DNA from: Holophaga sp.
GTDB lineage: Bacteria; Acidobacteriota; Holophagae; Holophagales; Holophagaceae
Assembly: GCA_016715205.1 (NCBI GenBank)
Contig: JADKBC010000022.1
Span: forward strand, 1-51,733
Direction: 5' to 3'
Length of the DNA stretch: 51,733 bases
Below, one piece after another: positions 1-7,971 of the stretch. Within the stretch, counting starts at the first letter, position 1. Every line of letters begins with the position of its first letter. The position numbers and the translations under genes were made by a program. Below the pieces are notes generated by a model. It worked only from the letters and a program-made list of their open reading frames with translations, was not told the origin of the DNA and made no database searches.

Positions 1-1819
1 GCGGATTGGTTTGATCCATGAACTGGGAGAGCTGGCTGGAGCCGAAGAACTCTTTCATGGCAGCAATGACGGGCTTGCTGTTGATCAGGTCATGGGGCTG
101 CAGGGGACTGTTGGGGTCCTGCGCCATGGAGAATTTTTCCTTGATGGCACGCTGCACGCGAACCAGGCCAACCCGGAAACAGTTCTCCAGCAATTCACCC
201 ACGCTGCGGACGCGACGATTGCCGAGATGATCGATGTCATCCTTGCGGACGGGAGCGATTTCATCCGTGCGCTCCGAGCGCGTGGTGTCGTATTTCTTGA
301 GACGCAGCAGGTAGTGCACCGTCTGGATGAAATCCTCAGTGCGGAGGGTGCGCAGATCGAGATCGGCCCCGGCGCCCAGCTTGGCGTTCATCTTGTGCCG
401 GCCGACCTTCGAGAGATCGTATTTCTGGTTATCGAAGAACATGGCGTGGAGCAACTTCTTGCTGGATTCCAGCGTGGCTGGCTCACCAGGACGAATCTTC
501 TTGAAGAGCTCCTTGGCGGCTTCCTCGGCATCCTCGGTGTGATCCTTGGATAAGGTCTCGCTCAGCACTTTGCCCGTGCCATCCAGCTCAGGGAAGGACA
601 CCACGAAGTCGCTCACATTGTTAGCCAGGAACATTTCCAGGTGCGTCTGCAGGAATGGATCGTTGGCCTCCAGCAGCACTTCGCCGGTGTTCATGTTCAC
701 CACGTCTTCCAGCAGCACCGCGCCGTCCAACATCGCGCGTTCCACCGTCACACCCTTGAGGCCGGCCTTCTGCATCTTCTCCATGAGGCGACGGCTGATG
801 GTCTTGCCCTTTTCGGCAATGACTTCCTTGCTCTTGGGATCCTTGACGTCCTCGTGCGCCTTCTGGCCCACCAGCAGCTCGCAGGGTTCCAGCAGCAGGT
901 TTTCCTTCTTCAGGGAGAAATGGTAGGGCGTGTAGAAATGGGACAGGATCGACTGGTTGTCCGCAAGGCGCTCGTCGAAGAGGCCCAGGGAACGCAGGAA
1001 AGTGGAACCCAGGAACTTGCGTTTGCGGTCGATGCGGGCATAGAGCAGCCCCTTGGTGTCGAGTTCGAACTCGATCCAGGAGCCGCGGTAGGGAATGATC
1101 TGGGCGCTGTAGAGCGACTTATCGGAGGAGATCGCGAAGAACACGCCGGGGCTGCGGTGCAGCTGGGACACGATCACGCGCTCGGTGCCGTTGATGATGA
1201 AAGTGCCGCGGTCGGTCATCGTCGGGATATCGCCGAAGTAGACTTCCGATTCTTGGCTCTGCTTGTACTTGCGGTTGCCCTTATCGTCCTTCTCGAACTG
1301 ATTGAGGCGCACGCGGATCTTGAGGGGCGCGGCCATGGTAGCCCCACGCTCCATGCATTCTTCCAAGCTCATCTTGGCGTGGAGCCCCACGGGCTCATTG
1401 CACACGTCGCAGATGGTGGCTTCATTCTTGTTGCGGGTGCCGCACTTGGGGCAATCCACGCTGGGATCCTTGGGATGCTCGGCCACGATATGGTGACCGC
1501 AGCTCTTGCAGGTGGTGCGAAGATGGGCCAAGCCCTCGTTCTTGCCGCACTTGCAGGCCCAATGACCCACGGTATAGTCGACAAATTCCACTTCCAGCGC
1601 CGCATCGGTGCCATCGGGGTTCTTGCCGTTGTGGACGGGGAACATTGCATCAAAGACGGTGCGAAGGCCGCGATTCTCCCGCTCGCCGTGGAGCAGGTTC
1701 ATCTGAAGGAATTCGTCGTAGCTACGTTTCTGGATATCGATCAGGTTCGGGATCGGAACCAGGGAGCGGATCTTCGAGAACGAATGACGCTGGCGATAAA
1801 TGTTCTGCTGGACGCTCAT
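1..1819 (-). CDS. rpoB: RNA polymerase beta subunit, N-terminal part (cut by window edge)
   Basis: This is the catalytic beta subunit of RNA polymerase. Only about the first 606 residues lie in the window. The ATG at 1817-1819 begins MSVQQNIYRQRHSF, and family landmarks follow: IPNLIDIQ near residue 27, GTERVIVSQLHRSPG, IPYRGSW, DDIDHLGNRR and, at the window edge, SSQLSQFMDQTNP. The last is the start of the rifampicin-binding cluster and shows the drug-sensitive residues for the part visible. Residues about 87-145 form an extra module with eight cysteines that is absent from E. coli RpoB; it is described separately. The gene is last in the visible ribosomal-protein block, 323 bases after rplL. 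The family call is certain. Confidence 0.98.
   Translation of the reverse strand, partial: MSVQQNIYRQRHSFSKIRSLVPIPNLIDIQKRSYDEFLQMNLLHGERENRGLRTVFDAMFPVHNGKNPDGTDAALEVEFVDYTVGHWACKCGKNEGLAHLRTTCKSCGHHIVAEHPKDPSVDCPKCGTRNKNEATICDVCNEPVGLHAKMSLEECMERGATMAAPLKIRVRLNQFEKDDKGNRKYKQSQESEVYFGDIPTMTDRGTFIINGTERVIVSQLHRSPGVFFAISSDKSLYSAQIIPYRGSWIEFELDTKGLLYARIDRKRKFLGSTFLRSLGLFDERLADNQSILSHFYTPYHFSLKKENLLLEPCELLVGQKAHEDVKDPKSKEVIAEKGKTISRRLMEKMQKAGLKGVTVERAMLDGAVLLEDVVNMNTGEVLLEANDPFLQTHLEMFLANNVSDFVVSFPELDGTGKVLSETLSKDHTEDAEEAAKELFKKIRPGEPATLESSKKLLHAMFFDNQKYDLSKVGRHKMNAKLGAGADLDLRTLRTEDFIQTVHYLLRLKKYDTTRSERTDEIAPVRKDDIDHLGNRRVRSVGELLENCFRVGLVRVQRAIKEKFSMAQDPNSPLQPHDLINSKPVIAAMKEFFGSSQLSQFMDQTNP
1385..1561 (-). 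other. Two zinc-ribbon-like modules inserted in the RpoB N-terminal region
   Basis: This stretch encodes RpoB residues about 87-145. It sits exactly between VEFVDYTVG and LHAKMSLEECMERGATMAAPL, which are adjacent in ordinary RpoB (compare VSYRLGEP and ECQIRGVTYSAPL in E. coli). Cysteines fall at about residues 89, 91, 104, 107, 123, 126, 137 and 140. The spacing is CxC-x12-CxxC followed by CxxC-x10-CxxC. Three of the pairs have the CxCG or CxxCG knuckle typical of zinc ribbons. The reading frame is continuous through the insert and codon use looks like the rest of the gene. Zinc binding is inferred from the pattern only. Confidence 0.85.
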
Positions 1820-2142
1820 GGTTCACTCCAGGATCATGCCGGAGAGCGCCGCAGCGGCCCCCCGGAAAGGCACGGGATTGGATTCTTCGATGGCGCGCGA
1901 TTCGCAGGCAAGCCCAGGACGGACCCTTCCCTCACCCTGGAGGGAAACGGACCCCAACGACTTGGACGTGCACGTGCGGGGGATGTGTTGCAACCGAAGC
2001 CCTTCGTGGTGGCTGGTTCTGCAAGCCCGGGGCGCCGAGCCGGGCGTAAGGAATAAGCATACCACTTTGCGTTGAAAGCGCAAAGTGCAAAGCGCAAGGC
2101 GCACACGGCGCCTCGCGCTTTGCAATTTCCAGCGGAATAGGC
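1820..2142. other. rplL-rpoB intergenic region (323 bases)
   Basis: No convincing gene is present. The half nearest rplL contains two back-to-back hairpins (2063-2123, separate entry). A further GC-rich inverted repeat has arms 2025-2030 and 2040-2045 (gcccgg/ccgggc). The half nearest rpoB is plain sequence. No purine-rich ribosome site of normal strength is obvious directly before the rpoB ATG; the closest is GGAG in CCTGGAGTGAACC at 1820-1832. The length and structure suggest transcript processing or pausing between ribosomal proteins and polymerase subunits, as known for the E. coli rplL-rpoBC junction. That functional link is inference. Confidence 0.6.
2063..2123 (-). promoter_or_regulatory. 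Tandem RNA hairpins between rplL and rpoB
   Basis: On the minus-strand transcript, arms 2108-2123 and 2087-2102 pair over 16 positions around a 5-base loop. The only non-Watson-Crick pair is G-U on this strand; it would be an A-C mismatch on the other. This suggests the structure is kept as minus-strand RNA. Directly downstream, arms 2079-2087 and 2063-2071 pair perfectly over 9 bases around a 7-base loop. The arms share GCAAAG/CTTTGC motifs, so alternative pairings are possible. No U-tract follows, so a simple intrinsic terminator is unlikely. Processing or attenuation is possible. Confidence 0.6.
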
Positions 2143-2514
2143 CTACTTGATGGTGACCTTGGCGCCGGCTGCTTCGAGCTTTTCCTTGATCTTGGCAGCT
2201 TCGTCCTTGGTGACGCCTTCCTTGACAAGCTTGGGGGCGCCATCGACGAGGTCTTTGGCTTCCTTCAGGCCGAGGCCGGTGACGATCTCGCGGACCGCCT
2301 TGATGACGTTCAGCTTGGCGGCGCCAGCTTCGGTGAGCTCGACATTGAACTCGGTCTGCTCTTCGACGGCGACGGCAGCGCCACCGGCGGGAGCCGCCGA
2401 GACAGCCGCGGCGGAGACGCCGAAGCGCTCTTCAAGAGCCTTGACCAAAGTGGCCAGCTCAAGAACGGTCATGGTTTCGATTTCCTGGATCAACTGATCG
2501 GCGGTGAGAGCCAT
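2143..2514 (-). CDS. rplL: 50S ribosomal protein L7/L12
   Basis: This is the stalk protein of the large ribosomal subunit, which recruits translation GTPases. Its 123 residues match the family. An N-terminal dimerisation helix pair (IQEIETMTVLELATLVKALEE) is followed by an alanine/glycine-rich hinge at about 35-52. The C-terminal factor-binding domain contains KLNVIKAVREIVTGLGLKEA and ends GAKVTIK. A ribosome site GAGAGGAG lies just before the ATG at 2514. It follows rplJ by 50 bases, the usual order, and both products form the stalk together. Confidence 0.98.
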   Translation of the reverse strand: MALTADQLIQEIETMTVLELATLVKALEERFGVSAAAVSAAPAGGAAVAVEEQTEFNVELTEAGAAKLNVIKAVREIVTGLGLKEAKDLVDGAPKLVKEGVTKDEAAKIKEKLEAAGAKVTIK

Positions 2515-2564
2515 GGAATACTCCTCTCGTAATTTGGAATTCGGGGTTGGGTGAGAAGCGTCGG

Positions 2565-3056
2565 CTAGGCCGCGCCTTCCTTCTGCTGCCGGATCTGATC
2601 AAGCGCAATGGCCAGGCCAGAAATGGGGTACTGCATGAGGTAGAGCAGCTTGCCGATGAGCACATCGCGGCTGGGGAGTTCGGCAATGGCCTGGAACTCC
2701 TGCACCGACACAGCCTTGCCATCCAGGATGGCGCCCTTGAAAGAGGCGGCTGGATTGTCCTTGAGGAAGGTGTGCACGGCCTTGGCGAGCGCCACGATAT
2801 CGCCTTCGCTGGTGGCGACGGCCGTGGAACCCTTGAAGTGCGAGGTCAGCACTTCGAAGGCAGTCTCTTTCACGGCGAGGCGGAGCAGGGTGTTCTTGGA
2901 TACCCGATACTGCGCCTTGCCTTCGCGGATGCTCTTGCGGAAGGCGGTGTCCTTGACGACGGTGAGGCCCTTGAAGCCCAACACCACCGCAGATTTGGCG
3001 GAGCTGAACGTGCCCTTCAGGAGAGCGACTTCTTGATGCTTCTGTTCGCGTTCCAT
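2565..3056 (-). CDS. rplJ: 50S ribosomal protein L10
   Basis: This is the stalk base protein that carries L7/L12 dimers. I chose the ATG at 3056, which gives MEREQKHQEVALLKG and 163 residues. An in-frame GTG at 3068 would overlap the rplA stop and adds only four residues; the ATG has a GAGGCGG stretch 4-10 bases upstream. The conserved core GLTVVKDTAFRKSIREG and KNTLLRLAVKET is present. The C-terminal helix that binds L7/L12 ends in QIRQQKEGAA. It starts 8 bases after the rplA stop, so translation of the two is probably coupled. Confidence 0.97.
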   Translation of the reverse strand: MEREQKHQEVALLKGTFSSAKSAVVLGFKGLTVVKDTAFRKSIREGKAQYRVSKNTLLRLAVKETAFEVLTSHFKGSTAVATSEGDIVALAKAVHTFLKDNPAASFKGAILDGKAVSVQEFQAIAELPSRDVLIGKLLYLMQYPISGLAIALDQIRQQKEGAA

Positions 3057-3064
3057 GATCCGCC

Positions 3065-3757
3065 TCACTTCTCAACAATACTGGTGGACACGGTCACGCT
3101 GGGGCCCATGGTCGAAGCCATGTGGATGGCTTTGACATATTTGCCCTTGGCGGCGGCAGGCTTGGCCTTGTTCACGGCATCGATCAAAGCTTTTGCGTTT
3201 TCCATCAGCTTTTCGATACCAAAGGACAGCTTGCCCACGCCAGCGTGAATGATGCCGGTCTTGTCGACGCGGTATTCCACCTTACCGGCCTTGATCTCCT
3301 TGATGGCCTTGGCCACATCGAAGGTCACGGTGCCAGTTTTGGGGTTCGGCATGAGACCGCGGGGTCCGAGCACCTTGCCCAGCCGACCCACGCCCTTCAT
3401 CATGTCGGGGGTCGCCACGAGGGCGTCGAACTCCAGGAATCCCCCCGCGATGCGCTCTACAAGATCATCGCCACCGACGATCTCCGCACCGGCGGCTTCC
3501 GCGTCCTTGATCTTTTCGCCCTGAGCGATAACGGCCACCCGCATGGTCTTGCCCGTGCCGTGAGGCAGGACAAGGGTGCCACGAACCATCTGGTCCGCGT
3601 GACGGGGGTCAACGCCGAGCCTCATGTGAACTTCCACCGTCTCGTCGAACTTGGCAAATGCCGCGTCCTTGATGGCGTTGAGAGCTTCCGTGAGGTCATA
3701 GGGGCGATCTTCGATCTTGGAGGCGGCAGCCCGGAACTTCTTGCCAGGTTTTGCCAT
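3065..3757 (-). CDS. rplA: 50S ribosomal protein L1
   Basis: This is the L1 stalk protein, which helps release deacylated tRNA and in many bacteria represses its own operon. The 230-residue length is standard. Recognisable blocks are YDLTEALNAIKDAAFAKFDE near the N-terminus, GVDPRHADQMVRGTLVLPHGTGK around 48-70, and the family signature region GLMPNPKTGTVT. A strong ribosome site AAAAGGAG precedes the ATG. It lies 95 bases after rplK and directly before rplJ in the usual rplKAJL order. Confidence 0.98.
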   Translation of the reverse strand: MAKPGKKFRAAASKIEDRPYDLTEALNAIKDAAFAKFDETVEVHMRLGVDPRHADQMVRGTLVLPHGTGKTMRVAVIAQGEKIKDAEAAGAEIVGGDDLVERIAGGFLEFDALVATPDMMKGVGRLGKVLGPRGLMPNPKTGTVTFDVAKAIKEIKAGKVEYRVDKTGIIHAGVGKLSFGIEKLMENAKALIDAVNKAKPAAAKGKYVKAIHMASTMGPSVTVSTSIVEK

Positions 3758-3852
3758 TACTTCTCCTTTTCGGAAGATCTTCCGCGATAACGGTCGCGGT
3801 TACCGGGAGTTCCGCACGGCGCGGTCCTCCGCAAAAAACCAATTCGAGCTGA

Positions 3853-4284
3853 TTAATCGACGATTTCAACGCCCATGGAACGGGCGGAGCCCGCAATGGA
3901 CTTCATGGCGGCGGCAAGGCTGCCGGCATTGAGATCAGGCATTTTCGCCTTGGCGATCTCTTCCAACTGCTGGGTGGTGAGCTTGCCCACCTTCTGCTTG
4001 TTGGGGGTGGCACTGCCCTTGTCCAGGCCCAGCTTCTTCTTGATGAGGACCGCCGCAGGAGGCGTCTTCAGGATGAAACTGAAACTGCGATCACCAAAGA
4101 CCGTGATGACCACGGGGACAATGGTGCCCTTTTCCACTGCGCCCACGGACTTCGCGTTGAACTGCTTCACGAATTCCATGATGTTGACGCCGTGTTGACC
4201 GAGCGCAGGTCCAACAGGAGGAGCCGGGGTGGCTTCTCCGGCAGGCAACTGCAGCTTGATATAGCCAGTGATCTTCTTTGCCAT
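3853..4284 (-). CDS. rplK: 50S ribosomal protein L11
   Basis: This protein of the GTPase-associated centre of the large subunit binds 23S rRNA and is needed for the stringent response. Its 143 residues are typical. The N-terminal domain shows the proline-rich stretch ATPAPPVGPALGQHGVNIMEF at about 20-40. The C-terminal RNA-binding domain includes KLTTQQLEEIAKAKMPDLN and ends SARSMGVEIVD. A clear AAAAGGAG site precedes the ATG. It follows nusG by 113 bases. Confidence 0.98.
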   Translation of the reverse strand: MAKKITGYIKLQLPAGEATPAPPVGPALGQHGVNIMEFVKQFNAKSVGAVEKGTIVPVVITVFGDRSFSFILKTPPAAVLIKKKLGLDKGSATPNKQKVGKLTTQQLEEIAKAKMPDLNAGSLAAAMKSIAGSARSMGVEIVD

Positions 4285-4397
4285 GGTGGTCTCCTTTTCC
4301 CGCAGCGGATTCCGGCAAATGCCGGCGACTGCTGCCTTGGTGGGCGAGCGGCAGGATTACCGCTGGCCTGGTGTGTCGTGTCTGTTCAAGAAGCGCG

Positions 4398-5030
4398 TCA
4401 GCGCTTTTCAACCTGGATGAAATCGAGCTCCACGGGGGTGCTGCGACCAAAGACCGTGACCATCACCTTGATGGTGGAACGCTCTTCGTGGATCTCATCC
4501 ACATCCCCTTCAAAGTTGGCGAAGGGGCCGTCTATGATACGCACCTTTTCGCCCTTTTCAAAGTGGAACTTGGGCTTGGGTCGCTCCTGAGTTTCCTCGG
4601 TGTGGTGCATGATCTGACGCACTTCCTCGTCCGTGAGGGGCGTGGGGCGCTTCTTGTTGGCGCCCACGAAGCTGGTCACCTTGGGCGTGTTGCGCACCAG
4701 ATGCCAATCGGCATCTTCCATCTCAAGGCTGGATCCCTTGGCGTGAACCGCAATCTGGACAAGCAAATAGCCGGGGAAGGATTTGCGCTTTTTGAGCACA
4801 CGCTCCTTCTTGCCGGATTTGGGATCGACCTTCATTTCTTCGTAAGTTTCTTCGGGGATCTGGATGTCGCCGAAAAACTCGTCCCGGGCTTCCATCTTGA
4901 TGCGCTGACGGAGGCTCTCCATCACCTTGGCCTCGTAACCCGAGTAGGTGTGAATGATGAACCAAGCCAGTTGCTGCCCGGAAGCCTGCTCGGGAAGGGT
5001 GTCCTGCTGGGTGCCGATGAGATCAGTCAT
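4398..5030 (-). CDS. nusG: Transcription termination/antitermination factor NusG
   Basis: NusG binds RNA polymerase, suppresses pausing and couples transcription to translation or Rho. Its 210 residues are slightly above the E. coli length of 181. The NGN domain spans about residues 20-150, with WFIIHTYSGYEAKV and FPGYLLVQI. The C-terminal KOW domain begins near GEKVRIIDGPFANFEGDVDEI and ends with PVELDFIQVEKR. The extra length is an N-terminal tail of about 20 residues and a lysine-rich loop (KSGKKERVLKKRKS) in the NGN domain. A GGAGGAAG ribosome site precedes the ATG. It follows secE by 13 bases. Confidence 0.97.
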   Translation of the reverse strand: MTDLIGTQQDTLPEQASGQQLAWFIIHTYSGYEAKVMESLRQRIKMEARDEFFGDIQIPEETYEEMKVDPKSGKKERVLKKRKSFPGYLLVQIAVHAKGSSLEMEDADWHLVRNTPKVTSFVGANKKRPTPLTDEEVRQIMHHTEETQERPKPKFHFEKGEKVRIIDGPFANFEGDVDEIHEERSTIKVMVTVFGRSTPVELDFIQVEKR

Positions 5031-5043
5031 GGCTTCCTCCGAC

Positions 5044-5235
5044 CTAGTGGTGCGGGAGGATGAACTTCATCCCCCAGGAGATGGCCAAATCCGCGAGGTA
5101 CAGGAATACGCCCACAAAGGCGGACACGAAAATGACAGCCCCCGTGGAGCTCATGACTTTCGCCTTGGCAGGCCAATCCACGCGATTAAGTTCCGCGAGG
5201 AGGTCTTTCGTCTGTTGCTTGATGTTGCTGATCAA
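5044..5235 (-). CDS. secE: Preprotein translocase subunit SecE
   Basis: This is the small essential subunit of the SecYEG channel in the inner membrane. I chose the TTG at 5233-5235, preceded by GGGGG six bases upstream, giving about 63 residues beginning ISNIKQQTKDLLAELNRVDW. A longer TTG start at 5265 adds ten residues without a ribosome site. The cytoplasmic amphipathic helix contains the family WPAKAKV motif. One membrane helix follows (GAVIFVSAFVGVFLYLADLA). This single-helix form is the common bacterial type. The neighbours tRNA-Trp and nusG match the usual order. Confidence 0.93.
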   Translation of the reverse strand: MISNIKQQTKDLLAELNRVDWPAKAKVMSSTGAVIFVSAFVGVFLYLADLAISWGMKFILPHH

Positions 5236-5270
5236 GATTAACCCCCGCAGCGGGCGGACTTTCAAGAAAC

Positions 5271-5297
5271 CGGCCCCAGCACGAATGGCCGGGGCCG
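5271..5297 (-). terminator. GC hairpin between tRNA-Trp and secE
   Basis: Perfect 7-base arms (cggcccc at 5271-5277, ggggccg at 5291-5297) flank a 13-base loop just after the 3' end of tRNA-Trp. On the minus transcript it is followed by GUUUCUUG, a weak U-run. It may be a tRNA 3' processing signal or a partial terminator. Its core GGGGCC resembles that of the hairpin on the other side of the tRNA. Confidence 0.45.
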
Positions 5298-5307
5298 AAG
5301 CACGAAG

Positions 5308-5383
5308 TGGCAGGGGAGACAGGTTTCGAACCCGCGACCTGCGGATTTGGAGTCCGCTGCTCTACCAGCTGAGCTACTCCCCT
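5308..5383 (-). tRNA. tRNA-Trp (anticodon CCA)
   Basis: The minus strand reads as a complete 76-base tRNA. The acceptor stem AGGGGAG pairs with CTCCCCT, the discriminator is G, and the 3' CCA is encoded. The D arm contains GCTCAGCTGGTAGAGC. The anticodon loop in GGACTCCAAATCC gives anticodon CCA, and the T arm has GGGTTCGAA. It sits between rpmG and secE, a common bacterial arrangement. Confidence 0.97.
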
Positions 5384-5401
5384 ATTTCAAGAGGTCTGAA
5401 A

Positions 5402-5429
5402 ACCTGGCCCCACCGTGGCGGGGCCAGGT
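5402..5429 (-). terminator. Strong hairpin with short U-run after rpmG
   Basis: Perfect 10-base arms (acctggcccc at 5402-5411, ggggccaggt at 5420-5429) enclose an 8-base loop. On the minus transcript the stem is followed directly by UUUUC. It lies between the rpmG stop and tRNA-Trp. It could act as an attenuator limiting read-through from tuf-rpmG into secE-nusG, or as a processing site for the tRNA. Confidence 0.55.
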
Positions 5430-5435
5430 CAAGAC

Positions 5436-5585
5436 TCACTTCGCTTCGCGATGGGGCTTGTGGCCGCCACAGAACCGGCAGAACTTTTTGAATTCAAGCT
5501 TGCCTGTGGTGGTCTTCTTGTTCTTGGTGGTGGTGTAGTTCTTACGCTTGCACTCGGTGCACTGCATCTGAACGATATCGCGCAT
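5436..5585 (-). CDS. rpmG: 50S ribosomal protein L33
   Basis: This is a small zinc-ribbon ribosomal protein of 49 residues, beginning MRDIVQMQCTECKRKNY and ending HKPHREAK. Two CxxC pairs (CTEC near residue 9 and CRFC near residue 36) make it the cysteine-containing, zinc-binding form of L33. The ATG is at 5585, with AAGGAT a few bases upstream. It lies 15 bases after tuf, between tuf and tRNA-Trp, as in many bacteria. Confidence 0.96.
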   Translation of the reverse strand: MRDIVQMQCTECKRKNYTTTKNKKTTTGKLEFKKFCRFCGGHKPHREAK

Positions 5586-5600
5586 GTCGGATCCTTAGTG

Positions 5601-6791
<1,191 letters not shown>

Positions 6792-6844
6792 GATTGCCTC
6801 CTGAGGTGGGTGTTAAGTAGAAGTGGGTGCGGGGTGATAGAAGG

Positions 6845-6919
6845 TGGAGCCCACAGCCGGGATTGAACCGGCGACCTCGTCCTTACCAAGGACGCGCTCT
6901 GCCACTGAGCTATATGGGC
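6845..6919 (-). tRNA. tRNA-Thr (anticodon GGT)
   Basis: This is a complete 75-base tRNA on the minus strand. The acceptor GCCCATA pairs with TGTGGGC allowing wobble, the discriminator is T, and the CCA is encoded. The D arm is GCTCAGTGGCAGAGC. The anticodon stem-loop CGTCC-TTGGTAA-GGACG gives GGT, and the T arm is GCCGGTTCAATCCCGGC. It lies 53 bases before tuf. Confidence 0.97.
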
Positions 6920-6929
6920 CTTATGCTTC

Positions 6930-7005
<76 letters not shown>

Positions 7006-7011
7006 CTGGAA

Positions 7012-7035
7012 ACCAGTTTTCCTCGAAAAACTGGT
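7012..7035 (-). repeat. Perfect inverted repeat between tRNA-Tyr and tRNA-Gly
   Basis: Arms accagtttt (7012-7020) and aaaactggt (7027-7035) pair perfectly around a 6-base loop. It fills most of the gap between two tRNA genes of one transcript. It probably forms a spacer hairpin in the precursor RNA, but could equally be a small stem without function. Confidence 0.5.
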
Positions 7036-7038
7036 GGG

Positions 7039-7125
7039 TGGTGCCGAGAGAAGGATTCGAACCTCCGTAACGCGTTGCGTGGCAGATTTACAGTCTGCTG
7101 CCATTAACCACTCGGCCATCTCGGC
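7039..7125 (-). tRNA. tRNA-Tyr (anticodon GTA)
   Basis: This is an 87-base class II tRNA with a long variable arm. The acceptor GCCGAGA pairs with TCTCGGC, the discriminator is A, and the CCA is encoded. The anticodon loop in CAGACTGTAAATCTG gives GTA. The variable arm reads ACGCAACGCGTTACG, and the T arm contains GGTTCGAATCC. It is the first gene of the tRNA-tuf transcript. Confidence 0.97.
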
Positions 7126-7195
7126 ATTGTCTTGGGTTGTCAAGCACCCCGGGAGTTGGGCTTTGCGGACAAAGCTTTCCTGACAGGGAATCCGA

Positions 7196-7224
7196 AAGAT
7201 ATCACGAGAATCTAAGGCTCACAA
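7196..7224 (-). promoter_or_regulatory. Possible sigma-70 promoter of the tRNA-tuf block
   Basis: On the minus strand, TTGTGA (7224-7219) and TATCTT (7201-7196) are separated by 17 bases. Each matches four of six consensus positions. It lies after the rlmB stop and about 70 bases before tRNA-Tyr. It is the best pair I could find in this gap, but the match is moderate. Confidence 0.4.
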
Positions 7225-7232
7225 CCCAAAAT

Positions 7233-7967
7233 TTAGGATTTCTCAGCCCCGCGCCTCGCCACCACACGGAAGAGCATCACGGCCGCAGCCGCAGAAACAT
7301 TAAGGCTTTCGATTCCACCCGGCATCGGGATGCTCAACAGGGCATCGCAATTCTCGGCGATCTTCTGGTGCAGCCCTTCCCCCTCGGAACCCATCACCAG
7401 CACCGTGGCGCGGTCAAAGGGTTCCCGGAGGTAGTCCGAGCTTTTCGGGCCAGCCGCAAGCCCATAGACCCACGCCCCGGCTGCCTTTAGATCCTCCAAC
7501 GCACGCCCCAGATTCACCACCCGCACCAGAGGTACTCGCCCAGCGGTGCCTGCGCTGGCTCGCACCACGGTGTCATTGACTTGGGCGCTGCGACGTTCGG
7601 GAAATACCACACCATCGGCACCAGCAGCGGCGGCGGAACGAAGAATCGCACCAAAGTTATGGGGATCCGTCACACCATCCAAGACCAACACCAGTGCATC
7701 ATTTCCCCGCGCCTGCACCCGCCCCAGCAGTGTCTCCATCGATTCGAGGCGCAGTTCCACCCCTTCGCCAATCACACCTTGGTGCCGCTGACCTTGGGAC
7801 CGTCGATCCAGCCCTTCCATGGGTTCCTGATGCACGGTCACGCCCGCGGCCCGGGCCTCGGCGCGCAGCTTGGCACAGCGCCCCCAGGCGGCTGGCGCCA
7901 AGCGCAGCACCTGCAACTCTCCCCGAACCAGGGCCTCTTCGCACGCGTGGGGTCCGAGAAATTGCAT
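7233..7967 (-). CDS. rlmB: 23S rRNA 2'-O-ribose methyltransferase, RlmB/TrmH type
   Basis: This is a SPOUT-fold methyltransferase. The best match is RlmB, which methylates G2251 of 23S rRNA using SAM. I chose the ATG at 7967 (MQFLGPHACEEAL), four bases after the preceding gene's stop, giving 244 residues. The N-terminal substrate-binding domain is short. The SPOUT domain then shows motif 1 NFGAILRSAAAAGADGVV, motif 2 VLVMGSEGEGL and motif 3 IPMPGGIESLNVSAAAAV. The three motifs are intact. Another TrmH-family rRNA target is possible, since the specificity is not readable from motifs. Confidence 0.88.
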   Translation of the reverse strand: MQFLGPHACEEALVRGELQVLRLAPAAWGRCAKLRAEARAAGVTVHQEPMEGLDRRSQGQRHQGVIGEGVELRLESMETLLGRVQARGNDALVLVLDGVTDPHNFGAILRSAAAAGADGVVFPERRSAQVNDTVVRASAGTAGRVPLVRVVNLGRALEDLKAAGAWVYGLAAGPKSSDYLREPFDRATVLVMGSEGEGLHQKIAENCDALLSIPMPGGIESLNVSAAAAVMLFRVVARRGAEKS

Positions 7968-7971
7968 GGAT

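Noticed and set aside
641..2056. Long open frame (471 codons) on the plus strand
   Set aside because: It lies opposite rpoB and the rplL-rpoB gap. The minus strand gives unmistakable RpoB sequence there. It is an antisense artefact of high GC.
3057..3068. Earlier GTG start for rplJ
   Set aside because: It overlaps the rplA stop and lacks a ribosome site; the ATG at 3056 matches the family N-terminus.
7138..7143. TTGACA on the minus strand just before tRNA-Tyr
   Set aside because: It is a perfect -35 hexamer but only about 13 bases from the mature tRNA, leaving no room for a -10 box and start site.
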